A stretch of 64,000 nucleotides of DNA, taken from Podospora pseudoanserina. Lineage: Eukaryota > Ascomycota > Sordariomycetes > Sordariales > Podosporaceae. The number at the start of each line of letters is the position of its first letter. Within the stretch, counting starts at the first letter, position 1. The DNA lies in the NCBI RefSeq assembly GCF_035222485.1, contig NW_026946672.1:1488001-1552000 (forward strand). The letters run 5' to 3'. The position numbers and the translations under genes were made by a program. Positions 9,275 through 19,923 of this stretch are shown piece after piece. The notes under the pieces are model-generated. The model worked only from the letters and a program-made list of their open reading frames with translations, searched no databases and was not told the DNA's origin.

Positions 9275-11791
9275 TCATCCACTGGTCCTATCCTGGGACT
9301 CATCGTCGTCGTCTTCTTCATCCACCTTTGTAGACTTCAATAAAGCCGCAGCCTCGCCTACTTCCATATCGTGTAGTCGTTTCTTCTGCTCCTGTTCCTT
9401 GATGATTTCTGTCTGCTTTCGCGCCCCATTCAAGTGCGGCGTTGACGAGACAGCCTCCACCTCGAAGTCGTCGTCATCGTCCCCGCTATCATCATTGTTA
9501 TCGTCGTCCTCATTGTCGTCGTTGTCACTTTCGTTGGCCGGTGCTGCTGGGCTTGGTGAAACCGACGCAGTTCCGGCAGACGAAGGGGTGGCTAGCGCCG
9601 ACGGGGATGATCGGCGAGAGTTGGACCCCTTGGGGTTGTACGGCTTTATCGTGGGGTCGAACCTGGCCGGCAGGCCAATGGCTGCTGCCACCCGGTGGGC
9701 TTCCTCGTCGGCCGAGATGGCCTTCTCCAGCTCGTAGATACTGCTAGTCTCGCTATCCGCCTCGTGTTTTCCAGAGTTATAAGCCAGCATCTGCGCATAG
9801 CTCTGTCGACCCGGGTCGTGGGACCGTTTCTCCTTCTTCTTGGCTCGTTTTTCGTCGGGCCTAACCACCACAACCGGAATAGGGATGTACTGAAGGCAGT
9901 ATTTGGAGAAAGAGTTGCGCGTATTGACCAGACCCTGAATACCACCCATCGAGCGGCCCTTGGTGCCAACCACCAACATGGAGGGGTTGTACATGCTAAG
10001 CTGGGGGGGTTAAGGTTAGCATTCGTGCCCGCACCGTGGGAAGAAAAACATGTATACGTACTAGCTGCTGGAAAGTGTCGTGGAGCTTGCCTACAGCATA
10101 TTCGAGGACCAGTTTGATGGCCCTGTTGTGTTCGTTCTTTTCCTGAATCGATTGGAGTAGCTTTTCCGCGTCCTCCTTGTAGTTCTTGTCGACCCGAAAG
10201 GGGGTTTCCACCACCCTCACACAGATCACCTCATCGCCGTCGTCCACCATGTTGGTGAGCAACCAGACCAGCGCATAGTCGGAATAGGAGTGCTCATCAA
10301 GGCCAACCATAAAGGTGCGGGACCGGCGTGATGCTTGGTAGCCGTCATGTTTGGCGTGAAGTGTCAATGACGCTGGATTGTTCTTTGTCGCTTCGCCGAC
10401 CGGAAGGTTGTCAAAACCGACATGCGATCGAAACCTGTGGGGCGCAGGCCTTTCTGTTAGCATCGCCATGAGACGTTGGGTGTCTTGCTCAGCCAGACAA
10501 TTGGTAAGAAAACTGGCCAGGAAACCAGTTCGGAGTAAGAAGGATAATGGTGCAACGGGGGGCAACTAAAAGGGCAGATAGGTGCAGGGATGACGGAGGC
10601 AACATATATCGTCGAATAAGGCCACTGGGCTTCTAGGAGGCTCGACAGGAACAAGCTTAGTACCGTTAAGTATCCGGAGGGCCGGGGAAGGGAGAATGAC
10701 GCAGGGAAAACGTGACGCATGTACATCACAGCCACAGCCCAGAAAAACACATGCGCAAAAAGTGAGAAGAGAGAATGGCAGACCCCTCACTTGACACGCT
10801 GCTCGGCTAACGGGATCTGGGCTGGAGGCATGACATCTGTCGAGCGAGCCCGCCGTCTAGCGAGTGATTTGGTGGGGGGGCGGGGTTCTAGTGGTTGACT
10901 TTGGGGTGGGCTTCATCCATCGGCGCCTTTTTTTTCCATGATAGTCTGCTGAGCGATGATGCGAGCCAAGTATCCCCAAGAAAATTGCGCCCGCGGCTTG
11001 CTGCTGGTATAACCTCCCGTTTGTCCTGCCACCACGCACCGAACCAGCTCGCCAGCATCATATCATGATCATCGTATTCTTCTCTCCTTGTGCCACGCGA
11101 TATCCTCCAGACGACGTTTGGTAATGGGATCAGAGGTTCACACACAGCTCCAAGGCCGGGGGATATGCAATCATCCGGAAACAAGAGCTATCCCCGTCCA
11201 AAAAAAGGACCACTTGGACCCATGTGCACAAGCACAGGTTGCGCGTGTACCTCGACTCAGCCGAACGGGATCGATCTGCACCACACCGAAATGGGGGTCG
11301 GAAGGGGTCAGGTACACATGCAGGTAGGGTCAGACTTACTTCACAGGTTCGGGCGACGCCTCCCGGAGTCTCGTTTTTATATCCGTTTTCCGGTGCGCGC
11401 CTTGCGGGAGGCTTGGATTTCGAGGAGGGCGGAATGTGACAGAGGCCGTCGAGGATTTTCTAGATGCGACGCCCGGCCGGTTGCTGCTAGCATTCGAGGC
11501 TTGTCGCAAATCATCCACACCGTCCTCTGCCGAGTTGGACGACGACGTAAAGGTGTTGGTACTAGCGCCCGATGACGCCGTCGCCAGTGGTGGGAACGGT
11601 ATGGTTGCGCCGGGCGATTGCTGAGGAGACTGCGGGGGGCTTATGTTGGCGGCGAAATAGTCGGTGGGAGCTTTGGAGTTGGTGGTAGTGGTTGTGGTTG
11701 TGCGCGGCGAGACATCGGAGTCGGGGCTCTTCGCCGCCTTGGAGGAGGAGATCAATCCGGCAACATTTTTTTTGAATGTTTTACCGGCCAT
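9275..11791 (-). CDS. universal stress protein (USP) domain protein
   Basis: The model is complement(join(9275..10000,10062..10434,11340..11791)), about 516 residues. The N-terminal 150 residues are Ser/Thr/Pro-rich and disordered. The UspA-like alpha/beta domain starts at the RTFMVGLDEHSYSDYAL segment and runs to VVGTKGRSMGGIQG and PIPVVVVRP, the phosphate-binding region of ATP-binding USPs. The C-terminus is basic and then strongly acidic (runs of Asp). Intron 2 (10001-10061) is standard: GTACGT donor, GCTAAC branch, CAG acceptor. Intron 1 (10435-11339) is 905 bp, far longer than others here, with a canonical GTAAGT donor and a CACAG acceptor preceded by GCTAAC; the joined reading EPVK-FRSHVGFDN agrees with my memory of fungal homologues. 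Fungal USP-domain proteins are mostly uncharacterised; a role in stress signalling is family-based inference. Confidence 0.85.
10435..11339 (-). other. 905 bp intron of the USP gene
   Basis: Bounded by a GTAAGT donor at 11339 and a CACAG acceptor at 10435. It carries an in-frame open stretch from an ATG at 10565 that reads straight through the acceptor into exon 2, so an internal promoter could give a shorter product. No conserved extra exon was seen inside. Confidence 0.6.
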
Positions 11792-14700
11792 CGTAGGTCG
11801 GATATGTGCGTGTGGGAGAGTCTGGGTAGACGGGTGCTATGCCAGTGCTTGAGCGGCCTCACGGAGAGGCCAGCAGAGGCTATCCAACAACAACAACTTG
11901 CATAGAGCTGTTGGAAAAGTCGGTTGGTGAGATGTTCCCACTTGGACTGGTGCTGCTGACGGCACCAGGCAAGCAACGGGAACTTGCTTCCAGGAGGTGG
12001 TGAAGAAGGTGCTTGCTCGGTGAGCTTCGTCGCAAATGGCGTTGAGTTGATTTGATGTGAGTTTAAGCTGTGGCTACTGGGTCTCGTCCCGGCAAAGGTT
12101 TTGACAATGGATGTGTGTTATGCTGAACTTGTTGATGGATGAGAATATGAATAATTTGAATGTATGTCGGTGTTGCCTGTTGGAGGGGGGAAAGCTCTCT
12201 CTCAGATGGTTCGCAAACGGAAACTGCACTGGTTCAAGCAGAGCTGGGTGGTCGAGCAGGTGGGGCACTGGAGGGTACTTTGAGGAGTCTCGGTCGTTCT
12301 GCTTCTCTTGTCACGCAGCCAAACGATACTCTCTCGGTACCGTGATGCAATGTATGCAACGGTTTTATATGGAGCAGTAAAAGGAGATGGCACGAGGCGG
12401 GCGAGGTTTGGGAAGGAAGAAAGGGAAAGTCAGAAGAGGCCAAGCTGTGGATGGCACCCTAGTGGTTAGATATCTGATCCCGTCTTAAGAGCGTGAGAGC
12501 CAGACAGAGCCGGACCCCAAGTCACCACCGCTTCCATTTTTTTCTTTTGTCTTGGCGGGTGGGCTGTTTCCTGGCTGTCCAATCTGGCAAGGGTATGAAG
12601 GGTCCAGGAAGTGCCAGGGAAGGGAAGTCGGTACGGCATGGAGAGGCAAGACCGTTAATCTTGCTAGCGGCCTTGCGTTGTCCACCACGGTGCAGCTTTG
12701 GTGCAGCTTGATGAATCTGGATCACCAGACGGCTATTCGGCTACCCTGTCCCTAGCCAAGCTGGTCTAGCACTGTCCCAGTAGCGTCGAGACTGCCACGG
12801 CCTGGACCTGGACCTTGACGCGGGGCACTGCGAGTGACGCACATCCGCCAGTCTGAATAGCAGCGGCCAGTCCCGAGAGCCGATCACTGACCTCCAATTC
12901 TGTCATCCAACTCTCTCCCAAGAAGCTTCGGACAACGGGCAACCTGGAACACCTCGAGTCCTGTAACACATCCGCACCTGTTGTGCGGCGAAACACAACA
13001 GGACCAAGCTTTCTCGACCGGCCAGGCGATAGAGCCTTGGCAGCCCGTAGCTCAGGTCTGGCACAGCATGTCGTCGTCTTTGCCTCTTGTCTCTTGTTGC
13101 TCGTCTCACTGGTCTCGTCTCAGGTGGGTGAACAACGAAGGATCCCATTCGGTGACCATTCCTGGGAGCTCCCGGTCTCAATAAAACGCACCTTGACAGG
13201 TCACATGAGCCCTTGACATCCCGGGGTAGATGTGGTATGTAGAGATGGATCTAGCACCATCTGCCCAATACCACCTGGTACTGCTCCCGTTGAACTCCCA
13301 TCTCCCGCTACTCTGCCGCCGACACTATTACTACCGCCACGCTGGACTACCGACCGCTGCCGCACCCACCACCACCACCAACGGCCACTGCCATCAACAT
13401 CATCACCATCGTCGGCAAGCTGCCTTGCTCGGATGTGGCCTTACACCATCCACCACCCGCCCTACTCCCGCTACAGATTGGCCTTGCAGAAACAAAGACG
13501 GCAGCAACGGCAGATGACCCCACCACTGATGGCAGCGGGCGGTCCTTGGGTTGTCTTGGGAAGTCTTGGAACGAAGGTCCAGCTTCTGCCGCCAAGGTGC
13601 TAATCAGCGGGGCTGCCGTCAGCGAGGTCTTGTGAGGGCAAGCCACCGTCCCCCAGAACCGTCCCCGTAGGTTTACCGGTAGGTCACTTCCCTTCTCTAC
13701 AGATACAGGAGAGGGGCATTGGAAAGCGGTCAGTGAACTAACTGATGATGGAGCAACAGCTACCTATCCACTTGCTACCGCCACAAGCAGAAGGTGAGAC
13801 TGCCCGTGCCTGTACATACGGAGGGCGGGAGGTTTCCGTAATCTCTTCAGGGTCTCTTTTGCCAAGTGTCTTGTCTCGGACACAGTGCTGGCTGGGAGGA
13901 GAGAGAGAGAGAGGCAAGACATTTGTTACTTGTTCGGTATGCAAAAAGCCCGATATCAAACAACCACCCGGCACCTTTTACATACACCGTCCGTGTACCT
14001 CTCGCTCTCTCTCCGTCAATTCCATTCCGGGATATGAGCTCATCTATTATCGCGTTGCTGTCGGAATATCCGGAGGGGGGTCCGCCCGCCCTTCTTCGTA
14101 TGTGTATTGGAAATCAAAACATTGTCCACCCATCCATCCAGCATGTGCTACCGACGAAGAACAAGGTCGGTCCAACAAGGAAACGCACAAGAGATCCATG
14201 ACGATGCTTGGGGCTTCGGCACGGTGGTGGGCTGGGCTTTTGCGGGACAAGACTCAACAACCGACTTGGCAAAATGAGACGTACACTACGCTACACTATC
14301 AAGCAACAAAGTTGAGGTTTAGATAGAGTGATCTCCAAGGCTTGCGTGAACCTATAAAGATGGGAGAGCCCCTTGGGCGTGCGGCTTGCATATGCATGCC
14401 TCATTCTCACACACACACATTCACGTTTACAATTCAATCTCGTCACGACATACAACTTGGGGGGAAATGGGAAGGAGATAGCCCGAACGGCCGACAACAT
14501 CCGAAGATGGAAAAAAACGTGTTGTTGTACAAAGCTAGAGCTTATTACAGGACTCCTCTATCCACCGCGTCGTCGGCGGCGGAGGCGGCGGGGTAGCATG
14601 GAGGGGAGGGGAGGGGTGTGAAGTGAATTGTGTGGTTCCAGATCTCTCTCTGTGGGTTGGTGGTGGTGGTTGGGGCGTGGGTGGATTTGGGCTTTGCTAG

Positions 14701-17566
14701 CAAGTGTCCATCCGGAGGCCTCCCTCTCAAAACTCCTCTTCGTGAGAGAGGGACTCCATCACCACACCGCATCATTCTTTGACGAGAAGGGAAAAACGTG
14801 GACAATTGTTGCGTTCCACTGCTTGACACCTTTTTTTTCTTAAAGGTTTCAGTTTGTCATCTCCGGCTTGGCTCTTTTTGATGGAGGGAGGGAGGGGGGA
14901 AAAGTCTTTGGGGGAGGGTCTTTGATGGATGAACATGCATGCATGCAAGACTTTGATAGTGGTTTTAGATCTGGGAAAAGACTTTTCTTGAGAGTAATAA
15001 GAATTGTGTCGAGCATGAGTCACTTACGGCGACATAATTTCTAGACCCGGTCGGTCTTCAGTACCTTATTGGTAGAATGCCTCTTGGGCACCCAATTCAT
15101 ATCTCCCAGCCCTACCTGACTTGAGCCTGTGTAAAACACACCTAGGTAGGTATCCAAAGTAACACCAAGCAACCCGAGAAAATGTCGGTACTTGAATAGA
15201 CGCCGGCCCAGGTTGATAGGGTTCGACTACTTGTCAAACGCAATGTACAAATGCACATGGTCAAGAGAGTAAGTAATGCAAGTTGCTCCACCAAGCCTAG
15301 AAAAAAGGAATCACTTAGATGACTGGCAACTCGGACCACCTCACCACTAGCTGTACAGACCCACCCTGCCTACACCCAGCGATCAATTCAATCAATTAGC
15401 CAGCCAATCAAACTACCACAAATATCCAACCAACACAAAATTGTCCGTGCGGGCCACTTCTACCTACAGGAGTTTTGGCTTCACCTCGGTTTACCTCCAA
15501 ACCGATTTCCAGGCCCGATCAAATCTACTATGATTTTTTTTTCCTCATACAAAGCTCTGCCTTTGCAATTTCCAGCCTGATTTTCCGCTACTTGGCAAGC
15601 CGGAGGCTGAGCTGGTAGATGGTAGCTATACCTATATTAGTATGGTAGCCCGCACGGACAATTGCGTGTTGGTTGAGTATTTGCAATAGACGAATTAGTT
15701 AGGCGCACACACTACGGCACTCATTCAATTGCGACTTAGCTGCACTACACTTAATTAAAGTACATGCAAGTGCAATTGGCTTTTCCAGTAATAAAAAAGC
15801 ATAGATACAGACCACTTATTATATACTTATGTGGTGGTGTCGTGCCTTTAATTCCAGAGTGTAGCCTCGGTGGTGAACTTCATGCTCGAGTTCCTAAATT
15901 CTGGAAGAAATTTGGAAGTGCTATCAAATTAGGCCTAGTGGCAAAGTAAGCCTTAGCCCATTTTGGGAGGGTGGTCAGGTGATCTCGCTTATACAATATG
16001 TGGGGAGGTGGTCCGAGTTGCCAGTCAGTTAAAAAAGTCCGAAAAAAAGAAGTTCAGATCTCACTTTCAGAGATGTGTACGTACCTTCTAAATACTCCGT
16101 TACACAACCTCAATCGGCATGGAGTTCGGGCATACGGGGAACCGCCCTTCCGGCTTACCTTGCGTCAGAGACAAGTTAGGCGCCGCCGGCCTTGTGCATA
16201 ACTTGCTCTTCTTCTCGACTGGTAGGTATTTGGCTTCTGCTCCTGTATGCAGGACCTCGGAGGTGAAAAGTCTTGGATCATCAAAAAGTCCACAGGGATA
16301 AGTTGGTACCCAGACATCCTTAGCTCCCCCAAGACTTTGGGCATCCCTCTTATTAGGCGAGAGCGAGAGAGAGAAAAGAAAAAGAGACTCGTGAATTAAA
16401 CCTGATCATCTTGTCGGACTATGAGATATGCAGGCGAGCTTGGAATCTGCGCTACCTATACTACCATCCAAAAACAGGTGGGTATAAAAACCTTGCTATG
16501 TCTATCCCAAGCAGCTCCCTAAACATATACATGAGCTGGGTAAACAAACAGTGTACCATCCGACACCAGACCCAAAAGCAGCATATAGCTCGTCCCCCTA
16601 TCCCGAGTACAATAGGTCGAGATCGACATCAAACCGGCCACCCCTGGAGCTACATCAAACACATGTGTGGTCGTCATTGTGCATATCAGTCCCCTACCTG
16701 GGAGAGGGGAAAAGGTGAGGGGGAGCTTCCCTCGGACGGGGCAACACGACAGCATTTCACATGTCACCTCACCCACCTCATCAGGCCATCTCACCAATTG
16801 CACGACCACCACAGCATTACGTACCGTACCATACCAGCATCAGATATCAAACTCCACACCGCCAGTGAGAATCACCTTCACCATATGTTCTGTGCATATG
16901 GCTCGTACAAAACAACCCAGTCATAATCTTCCTGTCACCAGCTACGTGTGTTACAATCATGATAACAACCATCTTGCTTTCAAATCCACATCGTATTAAA
17001 GATCGCTGTCCGAAGCTGGTACCATATAGTAGTAGCACCCTGCTTACTTCCCCAGAAACATACCACACAAGCCGAAAAGCCGCTTATCACCGCTCTCCAT
17101 TCCTGCCGTGGCTCTTATCTCCAGGGAAACCGGCGATCCTTCAAACTACCTCGGGGTATACTCGGCCGCCGGCCAGTCTTGTCTTCCCTCGACCGGACTT
17201 TTCGGAGGCCCCCTTTTCTTAAATGTTTCCCTCCGTTCCATACCGTCTACCCGCCGCGCGCGTTGTCATGGTATGTGCTGCATATCGTGCCTCCCTTTCA
17301 GGCGAAGAAAAAAAGAAAAAAAAGCTTTCCATTTTGACGCCTGATATGCAATGCTGCAAACCACAGAAAAGGTACCTTGCGTGCGTTAATCCACCCCGCC
17401 CATCCAGCTCCCTGCTTTTGTCTTTCCGTTACCGTGCCCTACATAAATCCCTGGTGAGATGTACACAGCAAACTGGGTATCAGTATGACCCAATGGAGAA
17501 ATATCCATTTTGTGTCATTCCCATCTCAGCCGAAACCCCTGGTCCCTGCGGTGTGATATTGCTCCT
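11792..17566. other. 5.8 kb stretch without a credible gene
   Basis: This is the largest gene-free interval in the window, upstream of the USP gene and downstream of eIF3l, both on the minus strand. Many open frames of 60-193 codons occur on both strands (the longest are 13745-14326 plus and 16411-16926 plus), but they lack family features, signal peptides, consistent codon use or splice structure. The section around 15.4-16.1 kb is visibly more AT-rich and contains an inverted-repeat element described separately. Non-coding transcripts, long stress-gene regulatory DNA or decayed repeats are all possible. Confidence 0.5.
15416..15686. mobile_element. MITE-like element with 36-39 bp terminal inverted repeats
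   Basis: The left end (15416-15454) and the reverse complement of the right end (15648-15686) match at 32 of 39 positions by eye, including a perfect 15-base inner core ATTGTCCGTGCGGGC. Both ends are flanked by TA (15414-15415 and 15687-15688), as expected for a Tc1/mariner-type target duplication. The 271 bp body has no open frame and a T-rich stretch near 15534. Six of the seven mismatches are transitions (C/T or A/G), which fits repeat-induced point mutation. The outermost three bases all differ, so the true boundary could lie three bases inward. No second copy is visible in the window. It is too short to encode a transposase and would be non-autonomous. Confidence 0.6.
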
Positions 17567-19144
17567 TCATGCATAAGTGCGCGAGAGGTTGCGGAGATAC
17601 CAATCAACGAGCTTGCGGCCCATCTTGGCCTCCGAGATATGGATAAGGTCCTGCATGATGAAGTCAGCATATGCCTTGTCTTGAGATGAACAACCAACAA
17701 AAGATCAAAACTTACACCTTGGAGAGCATAGTCGAGGTCGCTGGTGTTAACCCACTCGCCCTCCAAAAGAGCACCCTCGTTCCACCGGATCTGCTTGTTG
17801 CGCTGCTTGTTAACAAGCAGGATAGAACGGAGCTCCTCGGGCTTGACGTCGAGAAAACCAGCCAGCTTCTTGAGGTCCATGGTGGTGTAAAGACGGAGGT
17901 AAGACTTGATGGTGGGGTTGAACATGTTGGTCTTAACCTCCTCCATGAAGATGGAAAGGTGATGCTCAATGGGGTCGATGTTGCTCTCGGGGGCATCAAA
18001 GTTGGGAGGTACGGGAGAGATGAACTTGGGGCACGCAGTGCGGAAGAGCTCCTCGAAGACGGGGAGGGACTCGGGGCCGCCACGCTGGAGCTTCAGGAGC
18101 TGCTCGCCGTACTTCTCACGGAGGGCGGTGTGGATGCTGTCATCCAGACGAGTGGGCTGGAAGGCAACGCAGATGGCGATGAGAGCGAGCATCTGGTCGC
18201 TCTTCTTGTTGATGTTATCGTACTGCGCGTTCTTCTGGAAGTTCTTGGTCCTGGAGACGTAGATCAAGATGTGGCTGAACATGCGGAGAGCGTCGGCGTA
18301 GCGGCGCATCATCATGTAAGAGAAACCCACATAGTAGTATGTGGTGAAGTGGGCAGCCATGACACGGGCGAACATGGCCTTCTTGTTGAGCTCAATGTCG
18401 TCGAGAGTCTTAAGCGCGAGGCTGAAGTCACCGAGAAGGCAGTGGACCCGGAGGAGGCCAATGATCGAGAAGTAGCCCAACATCTTGTAAAGGGCCTTGG
18501 ATCCGTAGGGACCGGCGACAAGGGCGGCATCCTCACCGCGCTTGGTAGCCTGGAGCTGTTCCTGGATCTGAGACTTCTGGATCAAGGAGTAGAGAACGTT
18601 GAGCACGCTGTAGCAACCCCAGGTGTTTGGGTTCTCCTTGAGAAGCTGAGTCTCCTCCTCGTTGTTTCCCTGCCGCGCGATCCTCGCCCGGTATGTGGAG
18701 AATGTGTTGAACTGGTAAATGAATTCATCAATCACATCCCAGGCCCAGTAGTACTACCCTCAGTATCAACGTCAGCTTGTTGGCCTCAACATGTAATCCA
18801 CAACCCATTTCGGCTGAGGTATAGTGCAAACTGACCGATGGAGGCTCGAGATCGACGGGGCCTTCCGAATTAAGGATGTAGTGGAACAAGCTGCAGTAGT
18901 TGTCGTAGCTTGAGAACTTGGCCTCGAGCGTCGCCTGATAATCCAAGGGCTGAGCGGCCTGGAGTAACCGGGCCTGGAGATCGTCGGCAGCCTGGGCAAG
19001 GGCAGCCTGGTCGAGGCCGTCCAAATCGTCGTCCTGTCCGTATTGGACCTGCTCCTGGTAGTCGGCGACGAGGGCCTCCTCCTCAACATCGCTATCGTCC
19101 TCCATGGCCCGGATAGGGGCCATACCCTGCTGGAAGGCGCTCAT
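17567..19144 (-). CDS. eIF3l: eIF3 subunit L (eIF3l)
   Basis: eIF3l is a PCI-domain subunit of the eIF3 complex, which scaffolds the 43S preinitiation complex; it is absent from budding yeast but usual in filamentous fungi. The model is complement(join(17567..17650,17716..18753,18836..19144)), 476 residues, the usual length. Recognisable blocks are EPPS-YYWAWDVIDEFIYQFN across the first junction, a helical TPR-like middle (KMLGYFSIIGLLRVHCLLGD), and the PCI end with TTMDLKKLAGFLDV. The C-terminus GDLIHISEAKMGRKLVDWYL is restored only after splicing the last intron (17651-17715, GTAAGT donor, GCTGAC branch, GCAG acceptor). The first intron is 18754-18835 with GTCAGT donor. The gene is divergent from EFL1. 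Codons stay C-ending to the stop, as in other highly expressed genes. Confidence 0.95.
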
Positions 19145-19923
19145 GATTTCGAACTCGTGACAGGCAAACTCGGAACTGTAAATCGACGGGTCGGTTTGCG
19201 GGGGGTTCGTCGGGGCGGTGGTAGGGTCGCGGGTGGATGGACTGGTTTGTGGTGGTGGCCGTCAGTCGCAAAAGACCCAGAAATGGTTTGCTGCCGGGGG
19301 TGGGGCTCAATTTTTTGTGCTTGAGGGGCTGCCACTGGACAAAGCGGTGAATTTTGATATGGCAGCTGCAGCGCCGGTTTAGGGTTTGGTGTGCAAGTAA
19401 GCAATTAAACAGTATTGGCAGAATTGTTGGTGGTTTTTAGCTGCATAAGCTCCGATTGGTGCATTTTTGTCGATCGCTTTGATGCAACTTTGATGAATCA
19501 CTTTGAATCAAGCTGCACAGCATGAGCTTCGCCGCAGCGAAGAGTCATCGGTGTAATCTCAGGCCATTTTGACAATTATATAGCTTCCTTACGTCAACAA
19601 CTTTAGAATGAAGATATCTCGAGCTCACATGTGCTTACAAACAGCTTGCCATTCAGTTATTGGCCCCACCTGTGACAGACCGATTCTCCCAGTTTTCTGA
19701 AGGAGGGGCTTGGTTTTGCCCCGCCAAATATTTTGGACCACTTATCTTATCGTCAATCCCACTTCCATCCCAGTTCGACCATCGAGGTGTTGGATTACGA
19801 CGCATATATCAACTTTCTGTTGTCACCCTTGATAGAAAAGTCTACAGGTGCTCGTTATTTATATTCAGAAAATACCAACCCTACCAACTGTACATTTCTC
19901 ACCCACCATCACACACATTCACC
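19145..19923. promoter_or_regulatory. shared divergent promoter region of eIF3l and EFL1
   Basis: A 779 bp interval separates the start codons of two translation-related genes transcribed away from each other. Both promoters must lie here or overlap it. I could not assign specific factor sites with confidence. One plus-strand frame (19660-20043) runs into EFL1 exon 1 but is not conserved. Confidence 0.6.

Noticed and set aside
12455-12530. TAGTGGTTAG tRNA-like A-box
   Set aside because: No TTCGA-type T-loop or pairing stems downstream.
13745-14326. 193-codon plus-strand frame in the gene-free region
   Set aside because: No recognisable domain, irregular composition and overlapping frames of similar length on both strands; could be reconsidered if transcribed.
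15836-15990. Stretch resembling a 7SL/Alu-type left monomer (GTGCCTTTAATTCCAG, later TTTTGGGAGG)
   Set aside because: Only two short resemblances; no SRP S-domain, Pol III terminator or repeat ends were found, so chance is likelier.
17671-18834. 387-codon plus-strand open frame opposite eIF3l
   Set aside because: It is the shadow of a GC-rich, C-ending coding strand; the product is Leu/Val/Gly/Glu-rich without family features, while the minus strand encodes a clear eIF3l.
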